Below, in pieces: positions 50,032-58,075 of a DNA stretch of 64,000 nt (its first letter is position 1; each line of letters starts with the position of its first letter). Source of the stretch: Bog-473 sp963817735 (GTDB taxonomy: Bacteria > Actinomycetota > Acidimicrobiia > Acidimicrobiales > RAAP-2); contig CAWFPP010000014.1 in the NCBI GenBank assembly GCA_963817735.1, positions 124,001 to 188,000 on the forward strand. The letters are read 5' to 3'. The translations under genes and the position numbers were made by a program. The notes under the pieces were generated by a model. The model was given only the letters and a program-made list of their open reading frames with translations, was not told the DNA's origin and searched no databases.

Positions 50032-51704
50032 GCCCCAGCGCCATCATCATCGGATCGGGTCCCGGAGGATCAACGGCGGCCGAGGTGCTGACCCGGGCCG
50101 GCTGGTCCGTCGTCATCATGGAGAAGGGCCGCAACCACCTCCTCGATCCCGACGACCTGACCCGACCGGCGGGCGATTATTCCAACGACGAGATCAAGTT
50201 CGTGTCGCGTTACTTCCTCGGTCCCGACCCGCTCGTCGAGCCCCGTGCCTTCCGCCGTTCGGTGGACGAGGGGGAGCACACGCACGTCGGAGAGGTGAAC
50301 TCCATCCCCACGACCGTGGGCGGTGGCGGGACCCACGCCGACGGCAAGGTGCCGCGCTTCCGTGAGGAGGACTTCGGTCTCCTCGCGACCTACGGACCGC
50401 AGGAGGGTGCGGCGGTCGACGACTGGCCGCTCGACTACGACGAGCTCGAGCCGTACTACGCGGAGGTCGAGCGGGCCATCGGGGTGTCCGGACTCGAGGG
50501 TGCGAACCCCTTCGCGGCCTGGCGGTCGGGCCCGTACCCGATGCCGCCCGGCGCGCCGATGTACGGCGCCGTACTGTCGTCGGAGGCGGCCGAGCGGGTG
50601 GGCCTGCACCCCTACGCGGCGCCCACGGCGGCCAACAGCATCGCCTACGACGGCCGTCCCGCCTGCAACAACTGCGGATTCTGCGCCTTCTTCGGCTGCC
50701 CGATCCATGCCAAGGGCGATCCGGTGGCACTGCTGACCAAGGCCATGGCGACCGGGCGGGCGGAGCTGATGGCGGAGACCTACGTGAGCCGCATCGTCAC
50801 CCAGGGCCGGCGGGCCACCGGCGTCGAGTTCATCGGGCCGGACGGGGTCACGCACACGCGGGAGGCCGACATGGTCGTGGTGGCGGGGGGCGCCATCGAG
50901 ACGCCGCGCATCCTCCTGCTCTCCGGGCTGGACCACCCGGCGCTCGGCAAGTACCTGATGGTGCACTTCCAGACCATCGTTGTCGGGCACTTCCCGAACA
51001 TGCGCCTGCATCCCCACAAGGGGCGGGCGGTCACCCACGTGCACGACGACGCCATGGTCCAGAACGACGGCTCCCGCCGGGCAGCGGCTGACGCGGGCCT
51101 CCCGTGGTTCCGCGGCGGCCTGGTGGAGCACAGCGGGGGAGGCCTGCCGATCATGGAGGCGCGCCACTCGCCGTGGGGACGTGATCACGCACGCGTCATG
51201 CGCGAGTCGAACCTGCGTGAACGCATGTGGGCCTTCATCATGCAGGGGGAGGACCTGCCCTACAGCACGAACACGGTCGACCTGAGCCCCTCCATCCGCG
51301 ACGCCCGCGGCTTCCCGGTGGCCAGGGTGACGTATCAGCCCGGCCACCACGAGCTGGCGGCGTCCAAGTACCACGGCAAGATCCTGCAGTCCGTGCTCGA
51401 GGAGATGGGCGCCGAGTGGGTGCTCCACACCTCGTCGCCCGGCGTCTCGTACCACGGCATCGGCGCGACGCCCATTCCCGAGAGCCGCCACGTCATGGGC
51501 ACGGTCCGGATGGGGGAGGACCCCGACACCTCGGTGGTGGACCGCTGGGGCCGCGTGCACTCTCTCGACAACGTCGTGATCGCCGACTCCTCCATCTTCG
51601 TCACTTCCAGCGGCTACGGGCCCACCCTGACGCTGGTGGCGCTCGCCTCGCGGGCGGCACACCACCTGGCCGGGACCACACCCGAGCCGACGACCAGGAG
51701 CTGA
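50028..51704 (+). CDS. GMC-family FAD oxidoreductase with Cys cluster motif
   Basis: 558 residues. The N-terminal dinucleotide fold is IIIGSGPGGSTAAEVL. The C-terminal domain has MGTVRMGEDPDTSVVD and a conserved GTSGYGP-like end (VTSSGYGPTLTLVALA). Residues 213-224, CNNCGFCAFFGC, hold four Cys in a CxxCxxCx4C pattern like the iron-sulfur-binding insertion of FAD glucose dehydrogenases, so it may carry a 3Fe-4S or 4Fe-4S cluster. It probably oxidises an alcohol group of the catabolic substrate and passes electrons on. Operon with subunit 3. Confidence 0.92.
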   Translation: MSPSAIIIGSGPGGSTAAEVLTRAGWSVVIMEKGRNHLLDPDDLTRPAGDYSNDEIKFVSRYFLGPDPLVEPRAFRRSVDEGEHTHVGEVNSIPTTVGGGGTHADGKVPRFREEDFGLLATYGPQEGAAVDDWPLDYDELEPYYAEVERAIGVSGLEGANPFAAWRSGPYPMPPGAPMYGAVLSSEAAERVGLHPYAAPTAANSIAYDGRPACNNCGFCAFFGCPIHAKGDPVALLTKAMATGRAELMAETYVSRIVTQGRRATGVEFIGPDGVTHTREADMVVVAGGAIETPRILLLSGLDHPALGKYLMVHFQTIVVGHFPNMRLHPHKGRAVTHVHDDAMVQNDGSRRAAADAGLPWFRGGLVEHSGGGLPIMEARHSPWGRDHARVMRESNLRERMWAFIMQGEDLPYSTNTVDLSPSIRDARGFPVARVTYQPGHHELAASKYHGKILQSVLEEMGAEWVLHTSSPGVSYHGIGATPIPESRHVMGTVRMGEDPDTSVVDRWGRVHSLDNVVIADSSIFVTSSGYGPTLTLVALASRAAHHLAGTTPEPTTRS

Positions 51705-51710
51705 AAACTC

Positions 51711-51740
51711 AACCTCAACCTCAACCTCAACCTCAACCTC
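51711..51740 (+). repeat. Five tandem copies of AACCTC
   Basis: A perfect hexanucleotide array begins seven bases after the GMC stop codon, preceded by a partial CTC and followed by AAGTCGAGG. It lies in the 142-base gap between two convergent genes. Nearby TGTCG...CGACA (within 51791-51806) is a further short inverted repeat. Function unknown; a slippage-generated array is likely. Confidence 0.85.
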
Positions 51741-51846
51741 AAGTCGAGGAAATGGTCGACATAGAGGTCTCACGGTCACCCTCGACCTGATGTCGAGATC
51801 CGACAGGCAGGCCAGACGCGCTATCCGGAGCGGCGCCGCCGGGTGG

Positions 51847-53079
51847 TCAGCGGATGCCGCGGGTGAGGAGCATGGTGCCGGCGATGGGCCCGCCGCCGTT
51901 GGCCACCGCGGCCACCTCGGGCTGCCGGTCGCCGGGACGCACAATCTGCCGCTCGCCACCTTCGCCGCGGAGTTGCACGCAGGCCTCGTGGATGAGCGAG
52001 AACCCGTGCAGGCGCCCGCCGGAGAGTTGGCCCCCCGCCGTGTTCAGCGGCAGCAGCCCGTCCCGGGCGATGTTGGCGCCGCCCTCAATGAAGGGCCCGC
52101 TCTCGCCGCGGCCGCAGAAGCCCATGGCCTCGAGCCACACGATGGTGAGGACGCTGAAGCCGTCGTAGAGCTGCGCGGTGTCCACGTCGGCCGGAGTGAG
52201 ATCAGTCCGCTCCCACATGGATGCGGCGGCGTCGCGGGCCGCCATGGTCGTCATGTCGTCGAACTGGTCCCAGCTCGGCCGGCCGCGCAACGCCGTGCCC
52301 ACCGCGTTGATGTGCACGGCGGGATGGTCGAGGTCGGCGGCGGCGTCGCGGTGCGACACGATGAACACGGTCGAGCCGTCACAGGGCGCGTCGCAGTCGA
52401 AAAGGCAGAGCGGCGTGGTGATCATGCGCGCCGCGAGGTAGTCCTCCATCGACATCGGGTCCGTGTAGACGGCCTTGGGGTTGAGCGCGGCATTGCGCCG
52501 CGCGTTGATGGCGATCTGTCCCAGCTGCTCGCGCGTCAGGCCGAACTCGTACATACGCCGTTGGCCCACCATGGCGATCCAGTTGGCGGCCGACACGGCG
52601 CCGTAGGGGATCGACCACTGCATGAAGCTCCCGAAGCGCGGGACCGAGCTTCCGCTGCCCGTGCCGCCCATCGGTTGGCGGCCACCCGTGCCCTGGGCCG
52701 AGCCCTCGGTGACAGTGCGGTAGACGAGCACGTGCCTAGCGAGACCGGCGGCCACGGCCAACGATGCGGCCACGAGTGCACGCAGCTGCCCCGGGCCTTC
52801 GCCGCCACCGTCGTGCCAGTTGAGCGACAGGCCCAGGGCGTCCTGGACCTCGGGGCCGGACGGGCCGCCAAACCCACCCGGGCCGGCGCCCATGCCGGGA
52901 TACGTGGAAAGCCCGTCGATGTGGTCGCGGGTCAGCCCGGCGTCGGCGATGGCGGCCAGCGAGGCCTCCACCGTGAGGTCGAGGTCTGAGCGCCCCAGTC
53001 GGCGGCCCACGTCCGATTGCCCGATCCCCGAGATGATGGCCCGCCGCTCCAGCGGCTCCCCGGCCGGACGCGGGCTCAC
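51847..53079 (-). CDS. Thiolase-like (Ltp2-type) acyl-CoA aldolase candidate
   Basis: 410 residues of the thiolase fold: ISGIGQSDVGRRLGRSDLDL, MVGQRRMYEFGLTREQLGQIA, DTAQLYDGFSVLTIVWLEAMG and LNTAGGQLSGGRLHGFSLIHE (cores quoted). The nucleophilic Cys of thiolases is missing, and the C-terminal loop is NGGGPIAGTM. The GTG overlaps the stop of a DUF35 gene. In steroid side-chain degradation, Ltp2 thiolase-like proteins bind a DUF35 partner and cleave beta-hydroxyacyl-CoA by retro-aldol chemistry, so this pair is a good candidate for that activity. The substrate is inferred, not seen. Confidence 0.88.
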   Translation of the reverse strand: MSPRPAGEPLERRAIISGIGQSDVGRRLGRSDLDLTVEASLAAIADAGLTRDHIDGLSTYPGMGAGPGGFGGPSGPEVQDALGLSLNWHDGGGEGPGQLRALVAASLAVAAGLARHVLVYRTVTEGSAQGTGGRQPMGGTGSGSSVPRFGSFMQWSIPYGAVSAANWIAMVGQRRMYEFGLTREQLGQIAINARRNAALNPKAVYTDPMSMEDYLAARMITTPLCLFDCDAPCDGSTVFIVSHRDAAADLDHPAVHINAVGTALRGRPSWDQFDDMTTMAARDAAASMWERTDLTPADVDTAQLYDGFSVLTIVWLEAMGFCGRGESGPFIEGGANIARDGLLPLNTAGGQLSGGRLHGFSLIHEACVQLRGEGGERQIVRPGDRQPEVAAVANGGGPIAGTMLLTRGIR

Positions 53080-53498
53080 GATGCGTCCTTCGCCGGCGTG
53101 AAGAGCGGGAGCCAGACGTCTTCGACGTGTTCGAAGAGCACCTGCACCGGCATGCCCACACGCACGTCCTCGGGCTCCACGTCGACCAGGTTGGTCGTCA
53201 GGCGGACGTCGGGCTGCTCGTCGATGGAGACCCAGGCGATGATGTAGGGCTCGTTGCCCGGGATCCACTGCTGGTAGTTGACGGTAAACGTCTCGACGTG
53301 GCCCCGCCCGCTCACCGCGTCGGGTGCCAGGTTGCGCGACAGACATCGGGGACACACCGGCCCAGGCGGGTGGATGAAGAACCCGCAGTCGTTGCAGCGC
53401 AGGAGGCGCAGCACGCCGTCCTCACCAGAGGTCCAGAAGAAGGTGACGTCGTCGTCCAGGCGCGGCAGGAGACGCAGCATCGGGCCGTTGGCAACCAT
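53076..53498 (-). CDS. DUF35 OB-fold/zinc-ribbon protein, thiolase partner
   Basis: 140 residues. A rubredoxin-like zinc ribbon CNDCGFFIHPPGPVCPRC (two CxxC pairs) is followed by an OB-fold (VETFTVNYQQWIPGNEPYIIAWV; core FTVNYQQWIPGNEPYI). DUF35 proteins bind acyl-CoA and serve as partners of thiolase-like proteins, as in ChsH2-Ltp2 or acetoacetyl-CoA thiolase/HMG-CoA synthase complexes. The four-base overlap with the downstream thiolase-like gene supports a complex. Confidence 0.92.
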   Translation of the reverse strand: MVANGPMLRLLPRLDDDVTFFWTSGEDGVLRLLRCNDCGFFIHPPGPVCPRCLSRNLAPDAVSGRGHVETFTVNYQQWIPGNEPYIIAWVSIDEQPDVRLTTNLVDVEPEDVRVGMPVQVLFEHVEDVWLPLFTPAKDAS

Positions 53499-53558
53499 GG
53501 CGGCATGTTGGCACAGCGGCGGCCGCGGACCCCAACCGGCGCTGTCGCCGGCCGGTTC

Positions 53559-54173
53559 TCAAGGCTCGAGCACGCCCTCGTCGACCAGTGCATCACGGGC
53601 GGCCTGCACCCCGCGCACGTGGCGGGCGACGAACCCGGCGCCGACCGCCGCCTCGACGTTGACGGCGTTGTCGTCGAGGAAGAGGACCCGCTGCCGAGAG
53701 ACCGGGAGGCGATCCGCCACGGTCTCGAAGACTGCGGCGTCCGGCTTGACCAGACCCAGCTCGAAGGAGAGGAAACGGAAGGCGAACGTCTCGACGAGCG
53801 GGATCCCCTCGTAGTTGGCCTCCCATTGGAATGCATTCATGTTGGACAGGAAGCCCGTCGGCGTCGTCGCCCGCACGGCGTCGACGAGGTCGAGCGCTCC
53901 GGGGAAGGGAGGCCAGGACCAACGGCTGAACTCCTGCAAGAAGGCCGCCGGTTCGATCCCGAGCTCCCAGTCGGACACCACCCCGCCGGCGAACTCCTCG
54001 GCCGTGCACTGTCCCGCCTCGAAACGGCGTACCCACGGGCAGCCGAGCCAGCGGGCCCACAGCGCCTCGTCGGTGTCGATGCCGCTCAGCGCCCGTAGGG
54101 GTGCGACACCACCCGGCTGAATGAGCACCCCGCCGAGGTCGAACAGCACCAGGTCGATCCGGCCTCCCGTCAT
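53559..54173 (-). CDS. HAD-superfamily hydrolase
   Basis: 204 residues. Motif I is DLVLFDLGGVLIQPGG with the nucleophilic Asp in FDLGGV (the usual second Asp is Gly, as in the epoxide hydrolase-N-terminal/YihX-like phosphatase group). Motif II is TGFLSNMNAF, motif III is the Lys in GLVKPDAAVF and motif IV is VLFLDDNAVNVEAA. Probably a small-molecule phosphatase. It precedes the DUF35 gene on the same strand with a 60-base gap. Confidence 0.9.
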   Translation of the reverse strand: MTGGRIDLVLFDLGGVLIQPGGVAPLRALSGIDTDEALWARWLGCPWVRRFEAGQCTAEEFAGGVVSDWELGIEPAAFLQEFSRWSWPPFPGALDLVDAVRATTPTGFLSNMNAFQWEANYEGIPLVETFAFRFLSFELGLVKPDAAVFETVADRLPVSRQRVLFLDDNAVNVEAAVGAGFVARHVRGVQAARDALVDEGVLEP

Positions 54174-54235
54174 GGCTGCGATGCTAGGGGCTGCCGTGCC
54201 GGGCCTGCTCCGGTACCGAGAAAGGGGAGGACCGC

Positions 54236-55273
54236 GTGAAGCTGTCCATGACGTTGAACTACGCCGGGGGGTTCGAGGAATCGGCCCGACAGGCGGTTGC
54301 GCTCGAGAAGGTGGGACTCGACGTCGTGTGGGTCGCCGAGGCCTACAGCTTCGACGCGCCGAGCTTCATGGGCTTCCTGGCCGCCAAGACCGAGCGGGTG
54401 GAGATCGGCTCGGCCATCCTCCCCATCTACAGCCGCACACCCACGCTGATCGCCATGACGGCCGCCGGCGTCGACGCAGTGTCGGGCGGCCGCTGCCACC
54501 TCGGCCTCGGTGCCTCGGGCCCGCAGGTGATCGAGGGCTTCCACGGCGTGCCCTACGACCGTCCGCTGACGCGCACGCGCGAGATCATCGATGTGTGCCG
54601 CCAGGTCTGGGCGCGTGAGGCGCCGCTGGTCCACGAGGGCGCGGCGTACCACATCCCCCTCCCGCCCGGCGAGGGCACGGGGCTGGGCAAGCCTCTCAAG
54701 CTGATCAACCACCCCGTGCGTCCGCGCATCCCGATCTGGGTCGCGGCCCTCGGCGAGAAGAACGTCGCCATGACGGCCGAGGTGGCCGACGGATGGCTGC
54801 CCATCTTCTTCTTCCCCGAGAAGGCCAAGGAGGTCTTCGGGCCCTCCCTCGCCGCGGGGACGGCCAAGCGCGACGCCTCGCTCGGCACGCTGCAGATCGC
54901 CGCCGGCGGCATCCTGGCCATCGGCGAGGAGTCCGAGGTGGCGCCCATCCGCGAGTTGGGCCGGGGCGCCGCCGCGCTCTACATCGGTGGCATGGGCGCC
55001 AAGGGCAAGAACTTCTACAACGCGCTGGCTTGTCGCTACGGCTACGAGAAGGAGGCCACCGAGATCCAGGACCTCTACCTCTCGGGCCAGAAGAAGGAGG
55101 CGGCGGCGCTGGTGCCCGCCGAGCTGCTCGAGGCCACGTCGCTCTGCGGCCCCGAGTCCTACATCAAGGAGCGCGTGGCGGCGATGGCCGAGGCGGGCGT
55201 GACCCATCTCAACGTCACGCCCGTCGGCGCGGACCCCGTTGCCATGATCGAAAAGCTGCGAAGCTGGGTATAG
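54236..55273 (+). CDS. Luciferase-like (LLM) F420-dependent oxidoreductase
   Basis: 345 residues of the bacterial luciferase-type TIM barrel: LDVVWVAEAYSFDAPSFMGFLAAKT (core VVWVAEAYSFDAPSFMG), EIGSAILPIYSRTPTLIAMTA, GLGASGPQVIEGFHGVPYDRP (core GLGASGPQVIEGFHG) and the C-terminal GPESYIKERVAAMAEAGVTH. This subgroup in actinobacteria usually uses F420H2 instead of FMN. It probably reduces or oxidises an intermediate in the local catabolic pathway. GTG start with AGGGGAGGACC upstream. Confidence 0.93.
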   Translation: MKLSMTLNYAGGFEESARQAVALEKVGLDVVWVAEAYSFDAPSFMGFLAAKTERVEIGSAILPIYSRTPTLIAMTAAGVDAVSGGRCHLGLGASGPQVIEGFHGVPYDRPLTRTREIIDVCRQVWAREAPLVHEGAAYHIPLPPGEGTGLGKPLKLINHPVRPRIPIWVAALGEKNVAMTAEVADGWLPIFFFPEKAKEVFGPSLAAGTAKRDASLGTLQIAAGGILAIGEESEVAPIRELGRGAAALYIGGMGAKGKNFYNALACRYGYEKEATEIQDLYLSGQKKEAAALVPAELLEATSLCGPESYIKERVAAMAEAGVTHLNVTPVGADPVAMIEKLRSWV

Positions 55274-55311
55274 CCGACCGCGGTCCGACCACGGGACCGT
55301 CGCCGGCGGCC

Positions 55312-56799
55312 TCAGTGCCTCGCTAGACCAAGCGCCTCCTCGAAGCCGCTGACGCGCAGCGCCGCGATGCGTGACCCGTCCGTGTCGAACACGTCGTGGA
55401 CCGAGTGCTGTGCGCCGCCGATGTGGACGTCGATGTCGACGCGTATCTGTGTGCCCTCGAAGGTCGGTCTCCCCGGAGCGGGCCGGAAGTCGTCGAATGT
55501 GAACGTCTTGGTCATGTAATAGTCGCAGATGGCGCCGAGGCCCTGCAGGCGGATGTCCCCGCTCTCGAACACGGCGTCCGGTGTGAACAGCGCCCGCACC
55601 AGGTCGATCTCCTGCGCGGTCACCGCCGTGAAGTAGTCGTCGAGGAGGCCGGGCAGCCCGGTCTGCTGCGACGGGAGCCGGTAGAGGCGGCGCGCGTTGA
55701 GCCCGAGCACATGCACCTGCGTCGCCGTGGTGCACGGCGCCACCGTGGCACGCATGGTGTCGACCGCCCCCGGGAACGTGGCGTCGTGGTGCGGATAGTC
55801 GCTGCCCCAGACGATGCGGTCCCGGCCGACGAAGGGCACCAAAGCCGGCAGGGTGTGCTCGTCGACCTCGAAGCTGATGGCGCACTGCCGGGCGAAGTAC
55901 TCGGAGGGGGCCAGCTTCATGTCGGGGCAGAACCCGCCGAACGACGAGGCCTGCTCATTGAGGCGTTCGAGCCAGAAGGGGGCCCAGCCGCCGGAGGACT
56001 CCAAGAAGAGCAACCGCAGCTCCGGGTGCCGTTCCAGGGTCCCGAAGGCGATGAGCTGTGCGCAGGCGAGCATGGCCTCGAAGGAATGGGAGACGGCGTG
56101 CAGGATGAGCGGGCTGAAAGGGCGGTCCGCGCCGAGGGTTGGCACGCTCACCGAGCTGCCCTCGTGGATGCCGATGGGTACGCCGAGCTCCTCGGCCGCC
56201 GTCCACACCACGTCGTAGGCCCGGTCCGAGAGCGAGCGCCCGAGGCAGGGGTTCGGGCGGACGAACCCGGCCACGAGGCCGAGGGTGGTGACGGCTCGCC
56301 GCAGCTCTCGTGCCGCCGCCGCGGGGTCCTGCAGCGGGACCATGGCGGCCCCGAAGAGACGACGAGGGTCGGCGGCGCAGTAGCCGGCCAGCCAGTCGTT
56401 GTAGGCCGCCGCCAGTGCCACCGCCGCGGCCGGGTCGTCGACCAGCGAGAAGTACAGCCCGATGGTCGGATACAGCACGGCCTGGTCGATGCCCTCGGCG
56501 TCCATGTCGCGCAGGCGGGCGACCGGGTCCGACCCGCCCGGCTGGGCCTCGGCCAGCGGGCGGAAGGACGAGGGGTCGTCGAAGCTGGAACCGGGGCGGG
56601 CGAGGGTGCCGAGCGGTACCGCCAGGACTTCGGTGTCGCCGATCACGACATGCTCGTAGCCCGCGCGGTCGGCCGTGATCCGGGGTCGGTACCGGTCAGG
56701 CAGGGCGGACCAGGCCGATGGGGGTTCGACGACGTGGCCGTCGGCGTCGATGACCGGGCCGGCGCAAGGCGGGAGCGGAAGGTCCCCGCGCCCGCTCAC
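55312..56799 (-). CDS. Amidohydrolase-2 fused to a SnoaL-like domain
   Basis: 495 residues. Residues 1-360 are a TIM-barrel metal-dependent hydrolase: VIDADGHVVEPPSAWSALP, VPIGIHEGSS, HAVSHSFEAMLACAQLIAFG (core HSFEAMLACAQ) and WGSDYPHHDATFPG. Residues ~370-495 are a SnoaL/NTF2-like domain (YFTAVTAQEIDLVRALFTPDAVFESGDIRLQG; core LVRALFTPDAVFESGD). Such cone-shaped domains bind small hydrophobic ligands. The fusion is unusual and suggests that substrate binding or a second step is tethered. GTGA overlap with the upstream amidohydrolase gene. Confidence 0.87.
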   Translation of the reverse strand: MSGRGDLPLPPCAGPVIDADGHVVEPPSAWSALPDRYRPRITADRAGYEHVVIGDTEVLAVPLGTLARPGSSFDDPSSFRPLAEAQPGGSDPVARLRDMDAEGIDQAVLYPTIGLYFSLVDDPAAAVALAAAYNDWLAGYCAADPRRLFGAAMVPLQDPAAAARELRRAVTTLGLVAGFVRPNPCLGRSLSDRAYDVVWTAAEELGVPIGIHEGSSVSVPTLGADRPFSPLILHAVSHSFEAMLACAQLIAFGTLERHPELRLLFLESSGGWAPFWLERLNEQASSFGGFCPDMKLAPSEYFARQCAISFEVDEHTLPALVPFVGRDRIVWGSDYPHHDATFPGAVDTMRATVAPCTTATQVHVLGLNARRLYRLPSQQTGLPGLLDDYFTAVTAQEIDLVRALFTPDAVFESGDIRLQGLGAICDYYMTKTFTFDDFRPAPGRPTFEGTQIRVDIDVHIGGAQHSVHDVFDTDGSRIAALRVSGFEEALGLARH

Positions 56800-58028
56800 G
56801 ACGCCGCGGACCGCCAGTCGTCGGACGGAGGGAGCGGGTGGCGGAAGAGCCGGCTCGCGTTGCCGCCGGCCACGGCGCGCAGCTCATCGTCGGGCAATGC
56901 GCCCCAGGTCGCGGCCAGCACGGCCTGGGTGTCTGGCCACGACGAGTCGGCGTGGGGGTAGTCGCTCTCCACCATGATGTGGTCGAGCCCGATCACATGG
57001 CGCTGCGCGACGGCGGACGGGTCGTCGATGGAGCAGAACCAGAAGTTCCGTCGCAGCACCTCGCTCGGCAGCAAGTCCGAGGGCCAGGCGTTGCTCTCGG
57101 TCCCCGAGGCCGAATGACCGAGGACGTAGTCTGCCCGGTCCATCAGCATGGGCACCCAGCCGATGCCACCCTCGGACAGCGCCACCTGCAGGCCGGGGAA
57201 GCGCAGTGGCACCCCCGACCACAGCCACTCGCCGGCGGCCAGCAAGGCGTTCACGGGGAAGAGGGTGGGCAACAGCTCGAAGGGCGGGTCCGGCGAGGGC
57301 AGGGGGGCCCAGGACGACGCGCCGGTGTGAAGGCAGATGACGGTCGTGGTCTCCTCGCAGGCGGCGAAGAAAGGATCCCAGGCACCGCTGAAGATGGAAG
57401 GCAGCCCGAGCTGGGCCGGGAACTCCGGAAAACTCACCGCCTTGAAGCCCCGGGCGGCGTTGGCCCGCACCTCGGCCGCGGCCACCGCCACGTCGGCCAG
57501 CCAGGGCAACTGCAGGGGGATGATGCGCTCGGGGTGTGTCCCCGCCCACACCTCGAGGTGCCAGTCGTTGAAGGCACGCAGGCAGGCCAGGCCGAGGTCG
57601 GCGTCGGTCGCCCGGGAGTAGACGGCGCCACAGAAACCCGACACGAGGGACGGGAAGCACAGCGAGGCCCAGATGCCGGCGCGGTCCATGTCCTCAATGC
57701 GGGCCTCGATGTCGAAGCAGCCGGGCCGCATCTCGTCGAAGCGGGCCGGCTCCATGCTCCACTCCGCCTTCGGCCGCCCCACGACGGCGTTGAGTCCGAC
57801 GTTGGGATAGTGCCGTCCCTCGAAGACCCAGCTCTGGGTCCCGTCGTCCTGCTCGACGACGCGCGGTGCGCCGGCGGCGAGTCCCGCCGGCAGGCGATCC
57901 TCGAAGAGATCCGGCGGCTCGATCAGGTGGTCGTCGACCGAGATCACCGGCATGCGGATCGGCCTGGGCTCGGGGTCGGGCAGCAGCGTGGCCCGGCCTG
58001 CCTCCGGCCTCGTCTCGACGGTTCCCAT
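56796..58028 (-). CDS. Amidohydrolase-2 family metal-dependent hydrolase
   Basis: 410 residues. SVDDHLIEPPDLFEDRLP opens the barrel. PNVGLNAVVGRPKAEWSMEP and CFDIEARIEDMDRAGIWASLCFPSLV (core IEARIEDMDRAGIWASLCFP), HTGASSWAPLP, ALSEGGIGWVPMLMDRADYV and ESDYPHADSSWPDT follow. It is a clear paralogue of the gene at 11221-12513. It shares a transcript with the SnoaL-fused amidohydrolase downstream. Operator site 7 is eight bases upstream of the ATG and overlaps a possible GATAGT -10. Confidence 0.88.
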   Translation of the reverse strand: MGTVETRPEAGRATLLPDPEPRPIRMPVISVDDHLIEPPDLFEDRLPAGLAAGAPRVVEQDDGTQSWVFEGRHYPNVGLNAVVGRPKAEWSMEPARFDEMRPGCFDIEARIEDMDRAGIWASLCFPSLVSGFCGAVYSRATDADLGLACLRAFNDWHLEVWAGTHPERIIPLQLPWLADVAVAAAEVRANAARGFKAVSFPEFPAQLGLPSIFSGAWDPFFAACEETTTVICLHTGASSWAPLPSPDPPFELLPTLFPVNALLAAGEWLWSGVPLRFPGLQVALSEGGIGWVPMLMDRADYVLGHSASGTESNAWPSDLLPSEVLRRNFWFCSIDDPSAVAQRHVIGLDHIMVESDYPHADSSWPDTQAVLAATWGALPDDELRAVAGGNASRLFRHPLPPSDDWRSAAS

Positions 58029-58035
58029 GAGAGGG

Positions 58036-58049
58036 TGACACTATCGTCA
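58036..58049. promoter_or_regulatory. TGAC-N6-GTCA operator site 7
   Basis: TGACACTATCGTCA: outer arms TGAC/GTCA match the other sites, while the centre deviates from the CC/(G/A)TG pattern. It lies between the divergent amidohydrolase and aldehyde dehydrogenase genes. On the minus strand GATAGT within it could be a -10 for the amidohydrolase. Confidence 0.6.
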
Positions 58050-58075
58050 GGGAAGTTGTCCGGCCCGGGGGGCGC

